Source of the DNA: Anisakis pegreffii | Taxonomy: Eukaryota; Nematoda; Chromadorea; Rhabditida; Anisakidae | Assembly (NCBI GenBank): GCA_035041965.1 | Contig: JAPYMA010001443.1 | Span: forward strand, 1 to 64,000 | Length of the DNA: 64,000 nucleotides | Direction: 5' to 3' | Notes under the pieces: model-generated | Told to the model about the DNA's origin: nothing | Databases searched by the model: none | Seen by the model: the letters and a program-made list of their open reading frames with translations, nothing else | Part shown: one piece after another, positions 1 to 16,800 of the stretch | Position numbering within the stretch: the first letter of the stretch is position 1 | Layout: each line of letters starts with the position of its first letter | Made by a program: the position numbers and the translations under genes

Positions 1-64
1 GACTGGTGACTCGAAAAACGTCTTCCTCGTAATACTATTTAATGACATCTGGAATAAGGCTGGT

Positions 65-476
65 GCGATATCATTTGTATAGTCAATGGTCATTCTTAAA
101 ATGCAAATTTTGGTTGCGTGGGCGATCCCAACCCGTCGAGCTGCCAATAAGCGGGGCTAGGTTTAAGTGAATGCGACAGGTGTTCCCCACCTACCGGCAG
201 TCTCGGCAAATCGGGGAGAAATGCTTTAAAATATGACTGCGATATTTGCCCGAGTATCGTGAACATTCTTTCTGCACAATATGATAAGGGCGTTCCCGGC
301 CCGGGAAAGGCGCCGATTTGACCGGGGATAGGGAATGCGCGTAAGTTGGCCTGAGTAGTGCCTTCGGGCATTTGCTCAGGTAACGAGGGTTCCCGGACTC
401 ACTGTGCGCACTTTCTCTTAACAGGGGGGAATTATGATCGGGTTGACCATTGACTATACTTATGAAATCATATCGC
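65..476. mobile_element. Inverted-repeat-bounded block, MITE-like
   Basis: Positions 65-92 and 444-476 are inverted copies of each other. They share TATAGTCAATGGTCA and GCGATAT, with one mismatch and a 5-nt indel. They enclose about 350 bp that is GC-richer than the surroundings. The interior carries a 91-codon minus-strand open frame (96-371) with no recognisable domain. The structure fits a small non-autonomous DNA transposon or a foldback element. I did not identify a clear target-site duplication. Confidence 0.4.
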
Positions 477-515
477 TCAATTTCGATGTTGTTGAATGTG
501 TTATAAGGAGAAATC

Positions 516-1049
516 TCTCAGATGTTTGTGGTTACTCGCCGAAGCTTATCTATTAGCTAGTGTTATGACGGCATTCATACACATCTATGATGCTATCCTT
601 ATTTCCCTTGCCAGTGCAGTTATTGTCGGTCATATGTGCTAATAATGTACTTGATAGCTTTAGGAAATCCAATAGCATGAGAGGAGAAGCATTATCGGTT
701 CTTCAGCTTTGTTTTGGTAGCTACACTGGCATATAAAAAGGAAGAATATATCCCTATAAAACTGAGTTTCGTGAACGTAGGGTATGAATCGCCTTATGAA
801 GTTAGCGGTAGGTCTGGAAAGTTCGCCTGGACCACTCATCCTGTAGAGTCGAGTCGCTGACAGGTGACTCGAAGTCTCAGGTGTTTGTGGTTACTCGCCG
901 AAGCTTATCTATTAGCTAGTGTCATGATGGCATTCGTACACATCTATGATGCTATCCTTATTTTCCTTGCCAGTGCAGTTATTGCCCGTCAAAAGTGGTA
1001 ATAAGGTACTTGATAACTTTAGGAAATCTATTCGAATGGTAGGAGAAGA
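516..1049. repeat. Diverged direct repeat, two copies offset by 359 bp
   Basis: About 175 bp starting near 516 recurs starting near 875 in the same orientation. Shared blocks include TGTTTGTGGTTACTCGCC, AAGCTTATCTATTAGCTAGT, CACATCTATGATGCTATCC and TTGCCAGTGCAGTTATTG. Scattered substitutions separate the copies, so the duplication is not recent. A related 15-nt motif (GAC[T/A]GGTGACTCGAA) lies at position 1 and at 858, so the repeat family probably extends beyond the window edge. No protein is recognisable in either copy. Confidence 0.75.
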
Positions 1050-1099
1050 ATGGCGCGACAGCTGTATAAATGGTGCATGGCGCGACAGCTGTATAAATG
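1050..1099. repeat. 27-bp tandem repeat, 1.85 copies
   Basis: ATGGCGCGACAGCTGTATAA begins at 1050 and again at 1077. The first 23 nt of the unit are identical in both copies. It directly follows the second copy of the larger duplication. Confidence 0.8.
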
Positions 1100-1500
1100 T
1101 TTCTCCACGTGTTACCACACATTACACCGGAATCGCGTGAAAAAATTAACGAGTCGTCAGTATTCGTCGCTTTCGATAAGTTTAGGATTGTCATAGTATG
1201 TCATGACGGCAATGAGTTCATCCCTCCCGTAATCGTCCATCCTTCATCAGCTTTTTCTTACGAACGTAAAAACGGATTGAGTAACCGTGCTCGGTCATTT
1301 GGGGTACTTGAGCTATAATTATCAGAAATATTCCTTTGTGGTTCAATCTGATGATAACAGATTTATCACGGCAGAGCAATGTTCTAATTGGCGATAATGC
1401 ATGAGGCAAATTGAAGCCATCCGTTTGCCGTGACGATGAGGAATTGGTCACCGTTATGAATTAATGTGCTGATGTTTTTTTCTGTCATACTGTACTATTT

Positions 1501-1640
1501 GTGATATTATGTTAATGTGATTGGTTGTATGCTATGATGTGATGTGTTTGCATATTGTGACGTTTGTATGCTGTGATGTGGTATTTGTTGTATATTGTGA
1601 TATTTATATGCTGCAATGTGATATGTGTTGCATGTTTTTA
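1501..1640. repeat. Degenerate 39-40 bp TG/AT-rich tandem repeat
   Basis: Three imperfect units start near 1524, 1563 and 1603. Each begins with a TTGTATGCT-like motif followed by GATGTG-like and ATTGTGA-like motifs. Spacing between equivalent bases is 39 and 40 bp. It has minisatellite character and no coding content. Confidence 0.5.
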
Positions 1641-2397
1641 TGTTTTCATTTCTGATCTGAATTATGTGAGAGGATTAAAAGTTTTGGGGAGGGGGGTGTT
1701 GCTATGTTTTCGTTTATTTTCCTTGTTGTTTTTCTTTTTCGAAAGAGCTTTTTATGGAACTTCGTCTTCCAGCCACTTCGTGTGGTCAAAAGAGCTCTTT
1801 CAAGAGTACTGTCCAACTAATGAATGGCTATTGCTTGAGTTGTTCTGTAGACTACGGATGAACAAATCAAAATTTAACTTTCGAATGGGGGAATTTGGGT
1901 CTAATTGTAGTAGCAAGTCAGTGGTTGTGGAATCGTAGGATATATGAGGTGCAGCAAGCATACAGCAGTTGTTCTTTAGCTGGGCGGTATTTGATTCAGC
2001 CTGATTTCCAGTTGGGGTTGCTGGCGTCTATGAAAGTCTTGGGCAGGTTTGGGGTGCCATCTCAGTTATTTGGGGTTGACGAAATTTTTCCCTCCTGAAA
2101 TAAGTTTTAACTGGAAGTCAGGCTTTTCTCCTCAAGGCCTCTGGTCGCGAAACGGCACTTCGGAACCCGTCTAGCGACCAGTTGGCCCCCAAAGACGACC
2201 AGGCGTTGTGTCTGTGACGGTTGTTTCCAGAATTTTTTGAATTCCCGCGTTTAAGATGAAGTCACTTACTAGAGCCGTGCCAAGTTGCCACGTTTGAAAG
2301 CAAGCCAAATTCGCATTGCTTGTTACTTTCATTCATTTATTTCATGATTTTTATCCATTTGTGAGCTTCTACTCGAGATAATGGGCTACAACTAGGG

Positions 2398-3625
2398 TCC
2401 GCGTGGGATCCGGGGATTTCAGTTCTGATCCCGATCCCGGGATTTAAGTTTTGAAAAATTCCGGGGTTGCGGAATTTGATAAGACAGGCCATTTTGCGTG
2501 AATTTTGATAGTATGCTCATCTTGAAGCAAGCCTTAATCATTCCCATCGCATTCACATGCAGTCATCTTTGTTGTTTGCCCTCTATCATTAATGAATAGC
2601 TGAGGAAATAGACGCAAATTGGACGAATGATATGATCAGCGACAGCTCGATGAACTTTTACGTAACATTTCATTGAATACTCAACTGATTATTCTCCTCT
2701 TCATTGCTTTATATCACGCTCATCTGGATGCATTTCTAAGTAGACTAACACAGATAATCAAATTTTCTAATAAGAACCAAGAGCAACAAAATTCAACGGA
2801 ATTTTGAATCGTTTCCTCTAACGCAATTTTTTCGGCTTCAGTATTCCATTTGTTCATTCAACTGCATGTTCTAAAGACTGCAATCTTTTTACTTCGCTAT
2901 TTGGAAACACTTTCATCTGATCAAAATGTAGATTAATTCTCACTGAGTTCACTCACAGTGAGAATTCACTGTCGAAGTGAGGGAAATTGTTCCATTCAAA
3001 AGGGTCTTAAGCTTAATTATCAAGTGCATTTCCATGATCTCTGATCGGAATCATCAAACATGTAGGTGCTCGATGGGTTCGATGAAAATCCATTGCGGAT
3101 TTTTTTTTCATTTTTTAGATAAACTCTGAACTTTTAATTCTTTCAAAATTCAAGTGATATAATTTATGAGATGCATTTCTTTCATAAAAAATCGAAATTT
3201 CCGAAATGGCAGAATTCACCTGACGTTAATACTGCGAGAAAATGGACTTGAAGCACTGCAAATAAGTGTTTGAGAATCAAGAATTTCATATTCACATGAA
3301 AGTGTACTGTTATTAGCTTAGACCCGAGACGACAAGATGCCTTAGTATAGAAAATGCAGTATGCCCTCGTGACATGATCATTAGCAACATTATATGAAAT
3401 ATTAATTTGAATTTGAATAATTTGGTTCCTCGAATTTGTTCAATAATTTGTTGAATTAACTCCTTTCTGATTGATAATGAACATATTGGTTCGAAAAAAT
3501 GTGTTTGAACATGTCCCGCATCGATGTTACAAAAATTTTCGACCCCGGGATTATTCCGGGATCAAAAATCGATCCCGGGATTAAATCCCGATCCCGGAAT
3601 TGAAAAAACGTCGGGATTTTGCAAA
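2398..3625. repeat. Paired CCCGGGAT-rich blocks about 1.1 kb apart
   Basis: At 2400-2470 and 3540-3620 the sequence is packed with GATCCCGGGATT-type words. Both blocks contain ATCCCGATCCCGG followed within about 20 nt by a GAAAAA run and then a second GGG(G)/CGGGATT word. They flank about 1.07 kb of ordinary AT-rich DNA. The words are partly palindromic, so orientation is ambiguous. The blocks may be the ends of a non-autonomous element or dispersed minisatellite copies. Confidence 0.45.
2935..2966. repeat. Small perfect inverted repeat (11-bp arms)
   Basis: AATTCTCACTG at 2935-2945 pairs with CAGTGAGAATT at 2956-2966 across a 10-nt loop. It lies between the two GC-rich blocks, and no function is evident. 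Confidence 0.6.
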
Positions 3626-3910
3626 CGCTAGCTACAACGTTGTATTCGATTTGTTGGTTTACTAGTAGGGTTAGCGGGGTACTTTTCGGTATTTCTTCGA
3701 TATCATTCTACTTTCCAAACACTTCAGTATTCTGGAGCTCGTAGATATGCTCGTGGATCATCATAGGAAAAGCTGCAATATTGAAAACAATACGTTCATA
3801 TTTGCAACTTTCCTTCATGCATACATCAGTGAATATTTATTTTATATGCGTTATTCGCGAAATGCCGCTGTGATTTTACCAATCTGAAATACAACATTAC
3901 CCAGTGTTGG

Positions 3911-3932
3911 TTTGGTTCAGGTAAAATGAGCA
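3911..3932 (+). promoter_or_regulatory. Candidate spliced-leader acceptor of the PARG gene
   Basis: GGTTTGGTTCAG ends at 3920, 12 nt before the chosen ATG at 3933. An AG after a pyrimidine-leaning run this close to the start is typical of nematode trans-splice acceptors. An earlier ATG at 3925 opens a frame of only ten codons, so 3933 is the better start. Confidence 0.4.
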
Positions 3933-8242
<4,310 letters not shown>

Positions 8243-9055
8243 TGGAATTGTTCATTTTATAAGCTATTCGAATCATCTGATATATGGAGTGGTTATTGGT
8301 TAGGGTTTTTTGCGTTCATTTAGATGTGTTTAAGTTCTGATTGTTATCTACCAAAACGTAATGGATAGGTGAGAATGGTTGATTGTTTCCGACAGCGTGG
8401 GAGATGGCTCAAATTTTGTATTGTTTAGAGAAAGCAGTGATCTTGTTTGCTTTTAAAACGGGTGATTTGCGTTATGGTATTGTTTGAATATATTATCGAT
8501 TATATTCAATTGTACATATTATATGCTATTATCTATTGCTGATGTTTTTTCATACATTTTTAAGTTCCATTATATCAATTTCATTGAATGCTACCTGTGA
8601 AACGTGTGAAGCAGAATTTTAATTGTTGACATGAACAGGTATCAGCGTACTTGAATTATTAGTGTGGGTTTCAAAGCTTCTCAGTTATGCTTTTGGAGTG
8701 TCACATTTTACGTGATCCACCAGGGAACTTTGGGTTGTTCCTTTAAGGCATCCATTCATGTATATTTATGTGTACTACTGACATGTCAGCAAGGTATTGA
8801 GACCCAGAATCTGACCTTTGCAATTGCGATTTGATTGAAAACAAAAACGTTTCATCGTACGTTAAGAGTCTGCTGATATTGCTGGTTGTAGATTTGTCAA
8901 ATGATATTCCTTGCAAAAAACTGTACAATTTGTTGCGATTAGTGTAAAGAGAAATATTGCTGCAGGAATTTGTGAATCATTGTGCATCTTTTTTGTGTAG
9001 AATTTGTTTCCGTGAATGTGTTTGATTGTTGTTTCAATGCACTCGCCATTTTTCG

Positions 9056-9061
9056 AATAAA
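9056..9061 (+). terminator. Possible polyadenylation signal for PARG
   Basis: AATAAA, about 815 nt after the PARG stop codon. It is the clearest consensus hexamer I noticed downstream of the gene, but a 3' untranslated region this long would be unusual for a nematode. A variant signal nearer the stop is equally possible. Confidence 0.2.
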
Positions 9062-12000
9062 ATTGTTGTAAGAGAAGGAGGTTACAACACGTCTAACCAG
9101 CAGTGTATGCACACATGAAAGTGCTCATCTAAAACTGGAACTTCTTCCACATTCGTGAACAGAGCTGATAATTGCTGATGATCAGTTGGCTTATCACAGT
9201 TTTTTAAAGTTTTCCATCGAAAATGGTATTTGAATGGGTGCTGTGGGTTGAGTGGTTGCAGAATTCTTCAAATGGCTCAAAAGATGTTCGAGCGAAATGA
9301 GTCGAATCCGAGCCATTGCATAGAGTTGATAGACCTTGTGGCAGTCTAGTGATAAGATGAAGAATACCTATGTGAAGCGAGTATGAAGATTGTTTTTATG
9401 TTTCCTAGGAATGATGAGCTGTTATAAAATATCGTGGTTGAATTGAATGATACTGTGCGATAAGGCAAGATTATTCTAGTGCTTTGACAGGGACTGCTTC
9501 AAAGAATACGACTATTCTCATAGCAAAGGCAAATCCCATGGTACATTAGCTCTCCGTGTTGTTCTTGACCATTCCTTTCAGAAATCATCACTGACCACTA
9601 GCAAATAGTACACTCGAGAAGAGGAACCCCTCCGTTCTGCAATGGTTATGAGTCTGTTGATTTTTCAAATTCCAATGGTGATCCTTCGAACGTTCGACAT
9701 CACGTTCACCTTCAAAAAAGCAACGAATGATCTATTGTGATACTACTAGTACGCTCAAATCTGATACCGTGAACTCAAAAACTTGATGAGTTATTTCCTA
9801 TTGCAATAACGACTTACAGTGATTAAATTATGCTGTATTGTGAACATAATCGGATCATGATTGTATACAATTGTGCACAGTGTAAACGTGGATGAATACA
9901 TTGGATGACACAATTGCCGATTTTATTAGTGGTCATCAATTGAAACGTTTGCGCTGTGTAAGAAGATCGTTGTTCAAGAGTACGTGGACGTTATTGATTT
10001 AGAGATCAATGAGATATGTTGACAAGGTTGAAGATGGTGTGCAAGATAATGAAAAGTGTTGAATGATTGCGATTTGATTCTTATTCTAACCCTTGGGTAG
10101 TAACCTATGATCGTGATATGCCCGTACGCTTGTGCAGTGAACTGTCACAATTGATATGACCATCGTAAATGTATCTCTACTTCATAGGAAATCGCTGATA
10201 TTTGTACATTAGATAACTGGTTTTGTACATAATATAAACCGATTGATGTGAGACGTCTTGTGAGGCCAATTTGTTCCTTATGGCGATTGATACGAAATGC
10301 TCCAACTCCATTCTATTCATTCATACGTTTATTGCATCAAATTTATTTGAAACGTGAAGTTTCGATTCATCGACAAAGTTTTTCACGTTCATGGTATCGT
10401 TGTATACTTTTTGAAGCCAGAAATTTTTCCGCATCGTTAAGTTACTCGAATTTGCTGTAGAAAAGCATCGATGAAATTTCTTTAGCAATTAAGATGAGCA
10501 GTTGGTTGATTTGACCTGTCTTTCAAATTTCGATCTTCATTTCAGTTTTTGACCTTTACTTCCACCTTCACGCTCACCGTATCCTTTTGGCTGATTAGTA
10601 AGCGATATTTTTTCGTATCGTTTAGGTTGCTTACTAAATTACTATCTATTGGCTAATGCAACATGAACAATCTGATGTATTGAACTGACAGAAAAAACTT
10701 GATGAGGTATTTGCTATTGCATGAATAAAGCAATGTCTTTATTGAATATCAGAGCGAAAAATCATTACTCATCAGCATATTCAATAATCTTTTTTGCCAT
10801 CGAATTATTTTTTTTGATATGGAATAAATTGATAATGAAGCAACGTTGTTGTCATCGCAATCGCTTGTGTTGTGCTCACTTTGAACGCTGTGTTTGTTCA
10901 AAATAAATGCGTTTTGCTAGGAAAGCAATACAATCTTATCACTGACCATAATCATAACTTCATATTATCACTCATCGTTGCTGAGAATCACTCTGCTCAA
11001 TCGATACGTTTGGTGCATTGATAAGTTGAGAGTTCATTTGCAAAAACCGAGTATCACTGAAAAGTGTCGTCAACACTTGAGATTTTCATCAGGTGAGTAG
11101 CAATTGTATGATATTATCATTTCATCGACATCACTTATACATTTTTACAAACACTTCATGCACTGCCAACCCATAATAATTTATCTATTTGTGTGTGTGT
11201 TGTTTATGAATGATTACGTTACATAAGAAATCACACAAATATGAGTGCGTGTTTTGCGAGGTTTATTTTTGATATTATTACAATTCAGAACCATTCTGAT
11301 CATCCATCTTTCATCTCTTGATTAAATCACACCAAATACTGGTCAAATAAGTAAGACATTCACGTGTTGCTGTTGTTTTTGTAAATGTTCATTAGTGAAC
11401 TCAGTGGTAATTTGAGGTTAAATTACTTGAGAGTGAATAGGTTTGAAGGAACGATTAGTGAAAACAAAAACCTAATGCAATGAAAATAATTTCATATCAT
11501 AACGTTTGACCATATCCATCACAATTGAGCTTTACGATACAATTTCAATTCACAAAACTACAGAAATTCTACATTATGTCGTCATTTAAACGTAGTAATT
11601 AATCATTTAAATGCACATCAAAATTGGTTTGGTCGATTCAGAACCATCCGATTGTCGGACTGCAGTGATCACAAAAGTTGTCCGTGAGAGATTTGATTAA
11701 TTTCTCGTTTCAAAGGGAAACTTCACTGTGAATATTCAATTGCTGAAGCATTTTTGTTTTCATAATTTTATGCACCTATAATCCGATTAAATGTGCCTTC
11801 AATAATACGCTTATCAACTGGCTGATGATACGTATGGCTACATTAACAACAACAATTCGTCAATAGAAAAATACGAAGTTGAGAATGATACCAAAGTTAA
11901 GAAGATACCAAGCAGAAACTAAGCAATTGTTTTTCTCAAAACCGAGACAAACACTAATTTGCAACGCTCTCGACAATCTTTAATAATTATCTTCGAATGA

Positions 12001-12178
12001 AAAGCGAACTTGTGAAGTAGGGCTTAATACTAAGCAGATTATCGTTTGTAGTTTATTCCATTCAGTTTATTCCAATCAGTACGGTGTGAACACGAATACC
12101 CTATAATTATAATGAAATGAACGCCTACTTGGGAAATGCCAATTTGCAAAAAACACAACTATGAAGTTGCAGCGAAAG

Positions 12179-12221
12179 AAGTTAATTTTCACTGGAATAA
12201 AGCTCCAGTGAAAATTAACTT
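12179..12221. repeat. Perfect 18-bp inverted repeat with 7-nt loop
   Basis: AAGTTAATTTTCACTGGA (12179-12196) is exactly complementary to 12204-12221, separated by ATAAAGC. It is isolated in intergenic DNA. Its size and structure resemble the larger palindrome in slo-1, though the sequences differ. Confidence 0.85.
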
Positions 12222-13854
12222 GATCAGTTCTACTGTCTTATTGATCGATTCGTTACTGACTTCCTATGGGAACGGTATGCATCAAACAATTAGTCAAATT
12301 TTTTGTTCAATTATTGTGAAAGACTTGAGAACCAATGGAATTTTCAAAAGATCACTGAAAATCACTATGAAATTTGATCGTAAAAATCGTAAAAATTCTC
12401 TTGAAAATTGATCGTAGAAATCCGCTGTGAATGAAGGAAGTTCCATTTCTTGAAAATGCGGCTTTTGAAAATTCAGCACTGATGTATTTTGAAGACACGA
12501 TCTACACGCCTTCCAGTTGTTTATCATTTTTACGATCAATGAATGTGATTAATGAGGTGTGTTTGATATGATGTGATAACAGAGTGTAGCTGCCTGCATT
12601 CGTCTTATTATAAAACAATATTTTGATGCGATTCATTTCAACTTTTTGAAGTGCATATGACAGCGCTGACAATGAATGATTCCACTTACTTTCATTCAAA
12701 TCTATTTCTCGCTTAATTCTTTGGTAGAATTTTAGCAGCGTTTACTTTGCCGTCAGTTATTCGGATTCTTCCTTAAGCGTTCTTCATTGCATCTGCTGTT
12801 TGACATATCATTAGTCTGCTGCAGCAATGACATCGAAAAGAACTGATTGAAAAGTGTCGATATGACAGCAATCCCAATACCGCTTTAACAGGTTTACCGA
12901 TAACGAAAAAATACCATCAAATCGAGGAGATCAATCGATCACTTCAAAAAACTCTGGAACTAGTCTTGTACAAAACACTCCAACTATCCAATGTTTCAGT
13001 GGCCGAAATATGGTGACCTGGAAATATTCGACGTTACATGAGCAATGTCTAGATGAAATATTGTATTCAACTGCTTAATACTTTAAACTTTGTGTCCATA
13101 GTTTAATTTCGATAAGAAAAGTCTGAAGTACTCTGAGCACAGTGATATTTGAAATTCATTTTTTAGGCTTCGTCCCAAAGAGCATGCATTGCGATTAAAT
13201 GATTGGTAATAACTGTTCATTGAATTGCAATGACACAAAAAAGCGACGTAACTAAATTTTCAGTCATTGAAAAGAGTGTATGATTCTCGAATTATTGCCT
13301 TGAGTAGATTGATAAGTTGCTCTCTGATTTAAACAAGAAATGGTTATCACTCAGAACGTCAATTATAAAAGGCAACTTCTGTCCGTCAATCGCCTATTCG
13401 GACTGTTATTCTGACTGAACCTCAGTTATTTACAAATTTTCTCCATTACCGAGGATTCAAATGCTACGCATCTTTCTTATTAGAACTTGTAAAATAATCT
13501 CCAATACGCCTTTCCATAACAATCTCTTTCAAGTAAACTGTGCATTTTTAAATTTACACCCGATTTCGAAAATTTTTACGCTTGTTTTCAGCACCTTCGA
13601 TTGAATGAACACAGAAAGTAGCTGATCACTTCAGTTTATTTTTCAATCGCCACGCAAATGAGAGCACATTCGATTTGCCGTAATCGATGTTATTGTTCAA
13701 AAGTTTTATTTGGTTTTCCATGGAATTCGCTTAATTATTCACGGTCATAGTGAGCACTGGGCACATTGTCATGCACTCTCTTGGTGAAGCTGATGCTTTG
13801 TCAGATACGCTGAATCTTTTCGCACAATTTATCATCGAACAAAACCAGCTTCAT

Positions 13855-13874
13855 GATGTGTTTCAGGAACAAAA
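13855..13874 (+). promoter_or_regulatory. Candidate spliced-leader acceptor of the ALDH1L gene
   Basis: GATGTGTTTCAG ends at 13866, followed by GAACAAAA and the ATG at 13875. The close match to the nematode TTTCAG acceptor, 8 nt from the start codon, suggests trans-splicing of the first exon. Confidence 0.55.
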
Positions 13875-16800
13875 ATGAAAATCGCTATCATCGGACAGTC
13901 AGCATTCGGTGCGGATGTGTTGAAAACGCTCATTGAGAAGGGACATGAAATTGTGGTCGTCTATACGATTCCCGATAAAAACGGACGTGAGGATTTGCTC
14001 GGTACGTGAACTATTGCAGATACAACTAAATTCATCTAGTATAGTGTCACATAGAGGCTGAACAGCTGAGAGGGAGTAATTGCAATTGTAATTAAATAAT
14101 TATTGCGAAACAATCGCAGAGCATAAGAGATCAAATGGGATAAAATGATTTTTCGAGTGCGAGTGAACAGCTTTAAAATATTCAGCGTTATCCACTCAAC
14201 ATATAACAGTAGCTTATGGAACTATGGAACTGCCTTGAAAATGATTCGGTGGAAATACGCATTTTTGATCGAAAATTCCAAAGTATTTAGAAAAAAACTA
14301 ACACTTCAGTGAAATGAAGAAGTCAACAATTCACATGGAATCAATGCAATAGCTGTCTACTTTATTGACCAAATAATTATGGTGTATTCAGCGTTGGAAG
14401 CTAAAAAGCTTGGCATTCCGGTATGCAAGCCGGCTCGTTGGCGCAAGAAGGGCGCTGACGGAAAATTGCGATTGATTCCTGAGATGCTTGCGGAGTATCG
14501 AAAGTATGGTGCTGAACTTAACGTTCTACCATTCTGCACACAATTCATTCCGCTCGAAATCACCGAAGAACCCAAAAATAAATCAATTATCTACCATCCA
14601 TCCATACTACCAGCACACAGGTAATTCGCAATATCTGCGTATTTGCATCACTTCAAGTAGATTCATATGTTGCAGTCACATTTTTGTGTTGACTGTTTGT
14701 TTGCTACTAGAATGAGTTTCGCATAGCTCAGTGTGAAACAGCATTTTACTTTATTGAGAAGAAATTTATTGAATAATAATGAGAAGATATGTTTGAAGAG
14801 GAGCGTCAGCAATCAATTGGACGCTGATCAGTGGTGATGAAAAGGCTGGATTTACGATATTCTGGGCAGATGATGGACTCGATACGGGACCAATCCTTTT
14901 GCAGAAGAGTGTGAAGGTTGACGAGAATGATACGTTGAATTCTCTCTATAAAAGATTCCTCTATCCAGAAGGCGTGAAAGGAATGGTGAGTATCATAACG
15001 ATATTCTAAACAAATCCATGAAATGAATTTAGTCTCATTTAAAATATTGCCCTGTGTCTGTTAATTTGTATTCCAAGCATTCTCTTTTAATCTTGGAATT
15101 TTAAAAAAATACAACTTCCCAAAGAGACTTACCATAAACTGCTCTTACCTCAAATATTTGATGCTTGATCACAGGCGGAAGCAGTTGATCTAATCGCAAA
15201 AGGGAAAGCGCCACACATCGTTCAACCAGAAGAGGGTGCCTCATACGAACCTTATATAACTGTAAAACCTGAGTTGGCTCAGCTGGAATGGACGAAAAAT
15301 CAACGTGAGATGCATAACTTCATCAGGGGCAACGATAAAGTAAGTACTTTAGAATCAATTAGCAAAATGACTTCGTAAAAAAAACAGATACAAAATCTAC
15401 GACTGATGTAGCAGGTCTTTCTACGCTGAATCGACGCACTTTCAGGTTCCTGGCGCATGGACAATACTGAACGGTGAAAAGATCACGCTTTTCGGGTCAA
15501 CACTCTATAAGAGTAGTTCAATGCCGGCTGATGCCACAGAGGTTGAGGTTAGCGATTGCCCGAATGGTAAAGTCTACGTGCATTCGAAAGGACTTCTACT
15601 ACCGGCTCACGACTCCAAATACGTTAACGTTGACAGTGTGAAACTGCCCGATGGACGTACGATACCAGGCTCAAAATATGGTTCACAAGAGGAGAAGACT
15701 GAAAAATTGGTGTTGAGCGATGAGGAGAAGAAAATTGAAGAACAAGTGAAAGAGATTTGGACGGGTATTCTCAAGATTGATATTGAAGACGCAACAGATT
15801 TCTTCGAGAGTGGTGCAACATCACAGGATGTGACACGCTTGATTGAAGAGACACGTTTCCGAACGAAGATTGAACTTGAGAATACACAAGTTTATATGTC
15901 ACCAAGTTTTGGGCTGTACGTTGAGGCTGTAATACGTAAGTCACGCGGTGAGGATGAGATCAAGCTGGAATTCGATGCCATCAAAATGCACGTCAACGAA
16001 ATGGACATCAGTTTTCCGCATCAGATGTATATCAATGGTAAATTTGTGGACAGTGTATCGGGTCGTACCTACGAAACCGTTGATCCATCAAACGAGAAGC
16101 CGATTTGTTCGGTACCAAAAGCAAATGCTCAAGATATTGATACGGCTGTAAAAGCGGCCCAAGCTGCATTCGAAGAGGGCGAATGGGGTCGTATGTCGGC
16201 ACGAGATCGTGGCAAATTACTCTATAAATTAGCCGACTTAATGGAGGAACACAAAGAAGAGTTGGCCACAATAGAGTCAATCGACAGCGGTGCTGTTTAT
16301 ACGCTGGCACTCAAAACTCATGTTGGCATGAGTATTGACGTTTGGCGATATTTTGCTGGATGGACCGATAAAATTGAGGTAACGTCTTGGTTGAGTTCCG
16401 GTTTTGCGGTTTAATTTTTTTAGTGCTCGTTGAAGGATAATTTTAAAATGATACGTGCAAACCACATATGCGATATGTTCAAAAAATCTTTCTGTTCATC
16501 AAAACATATGAACATTCGCAAGGCATTCAAATAGATTGTGGCTCTCAAATATGAATTAGTTTACAACCTCTACGATTTACATCGCTATTCGAAGGAGCAT
16601 TGAATTCTGAGAGAAATTCGCTATGTGCTTGTGTAAATTCAGGGTCGCACGATTCCAATCTCACATGCTCGTCCTAATCTGAATTTATGCTTGACTGTCC
16701 GTGAACCATTTGGTGTTTGTGGTATCATTACACCATGGAACTATCCACTTATGATGCTTTCATGGAAAATGTCCGCATGTCTTGCTGCCGGAAACACAGT

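Larger units (their letters stand above)
1..3932. other. Repeat-rich intergenic DNA, no recognised gene
   Basis: No stretch here reads as a known protein. Open frames are short, overlap on both strands and end inside repeats. The segment holds several repeat structures listed separately: an inverted-repeat-bounded block, a 359-bp-offset duplication, a 27-bp tandem, a roughly 40-bp TG-rich tandem, and two CCCGGGAT-rich blocks. Base composition is uneven, with GC-rich patches near 100-370 and 2130-2220 in otherwise AT-rich DNA, which suggests decayed mobile elements. A small hairpin lies at 2141-2181 (8-bp arms, CTGGTCGC/GCGACCAG). No transposase or reverse transcriptase motif could be read. 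Confidence 0.6.
8243..13874. other. Intergenic region, no gene seen (5.6 kb)
   Basis: Open frames here are short, low-complexity in composition and match nothing I know on either strand. The first part probably includes the PARG 3' untranslated region; an AATAAA lies at 9056. One perfect 18-bp inverted repeat is listed separately. A short GTGTGTGTGTG run lies near 11190. I found no tRNA-like A/B-box pairing. Confidence 0.6.
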
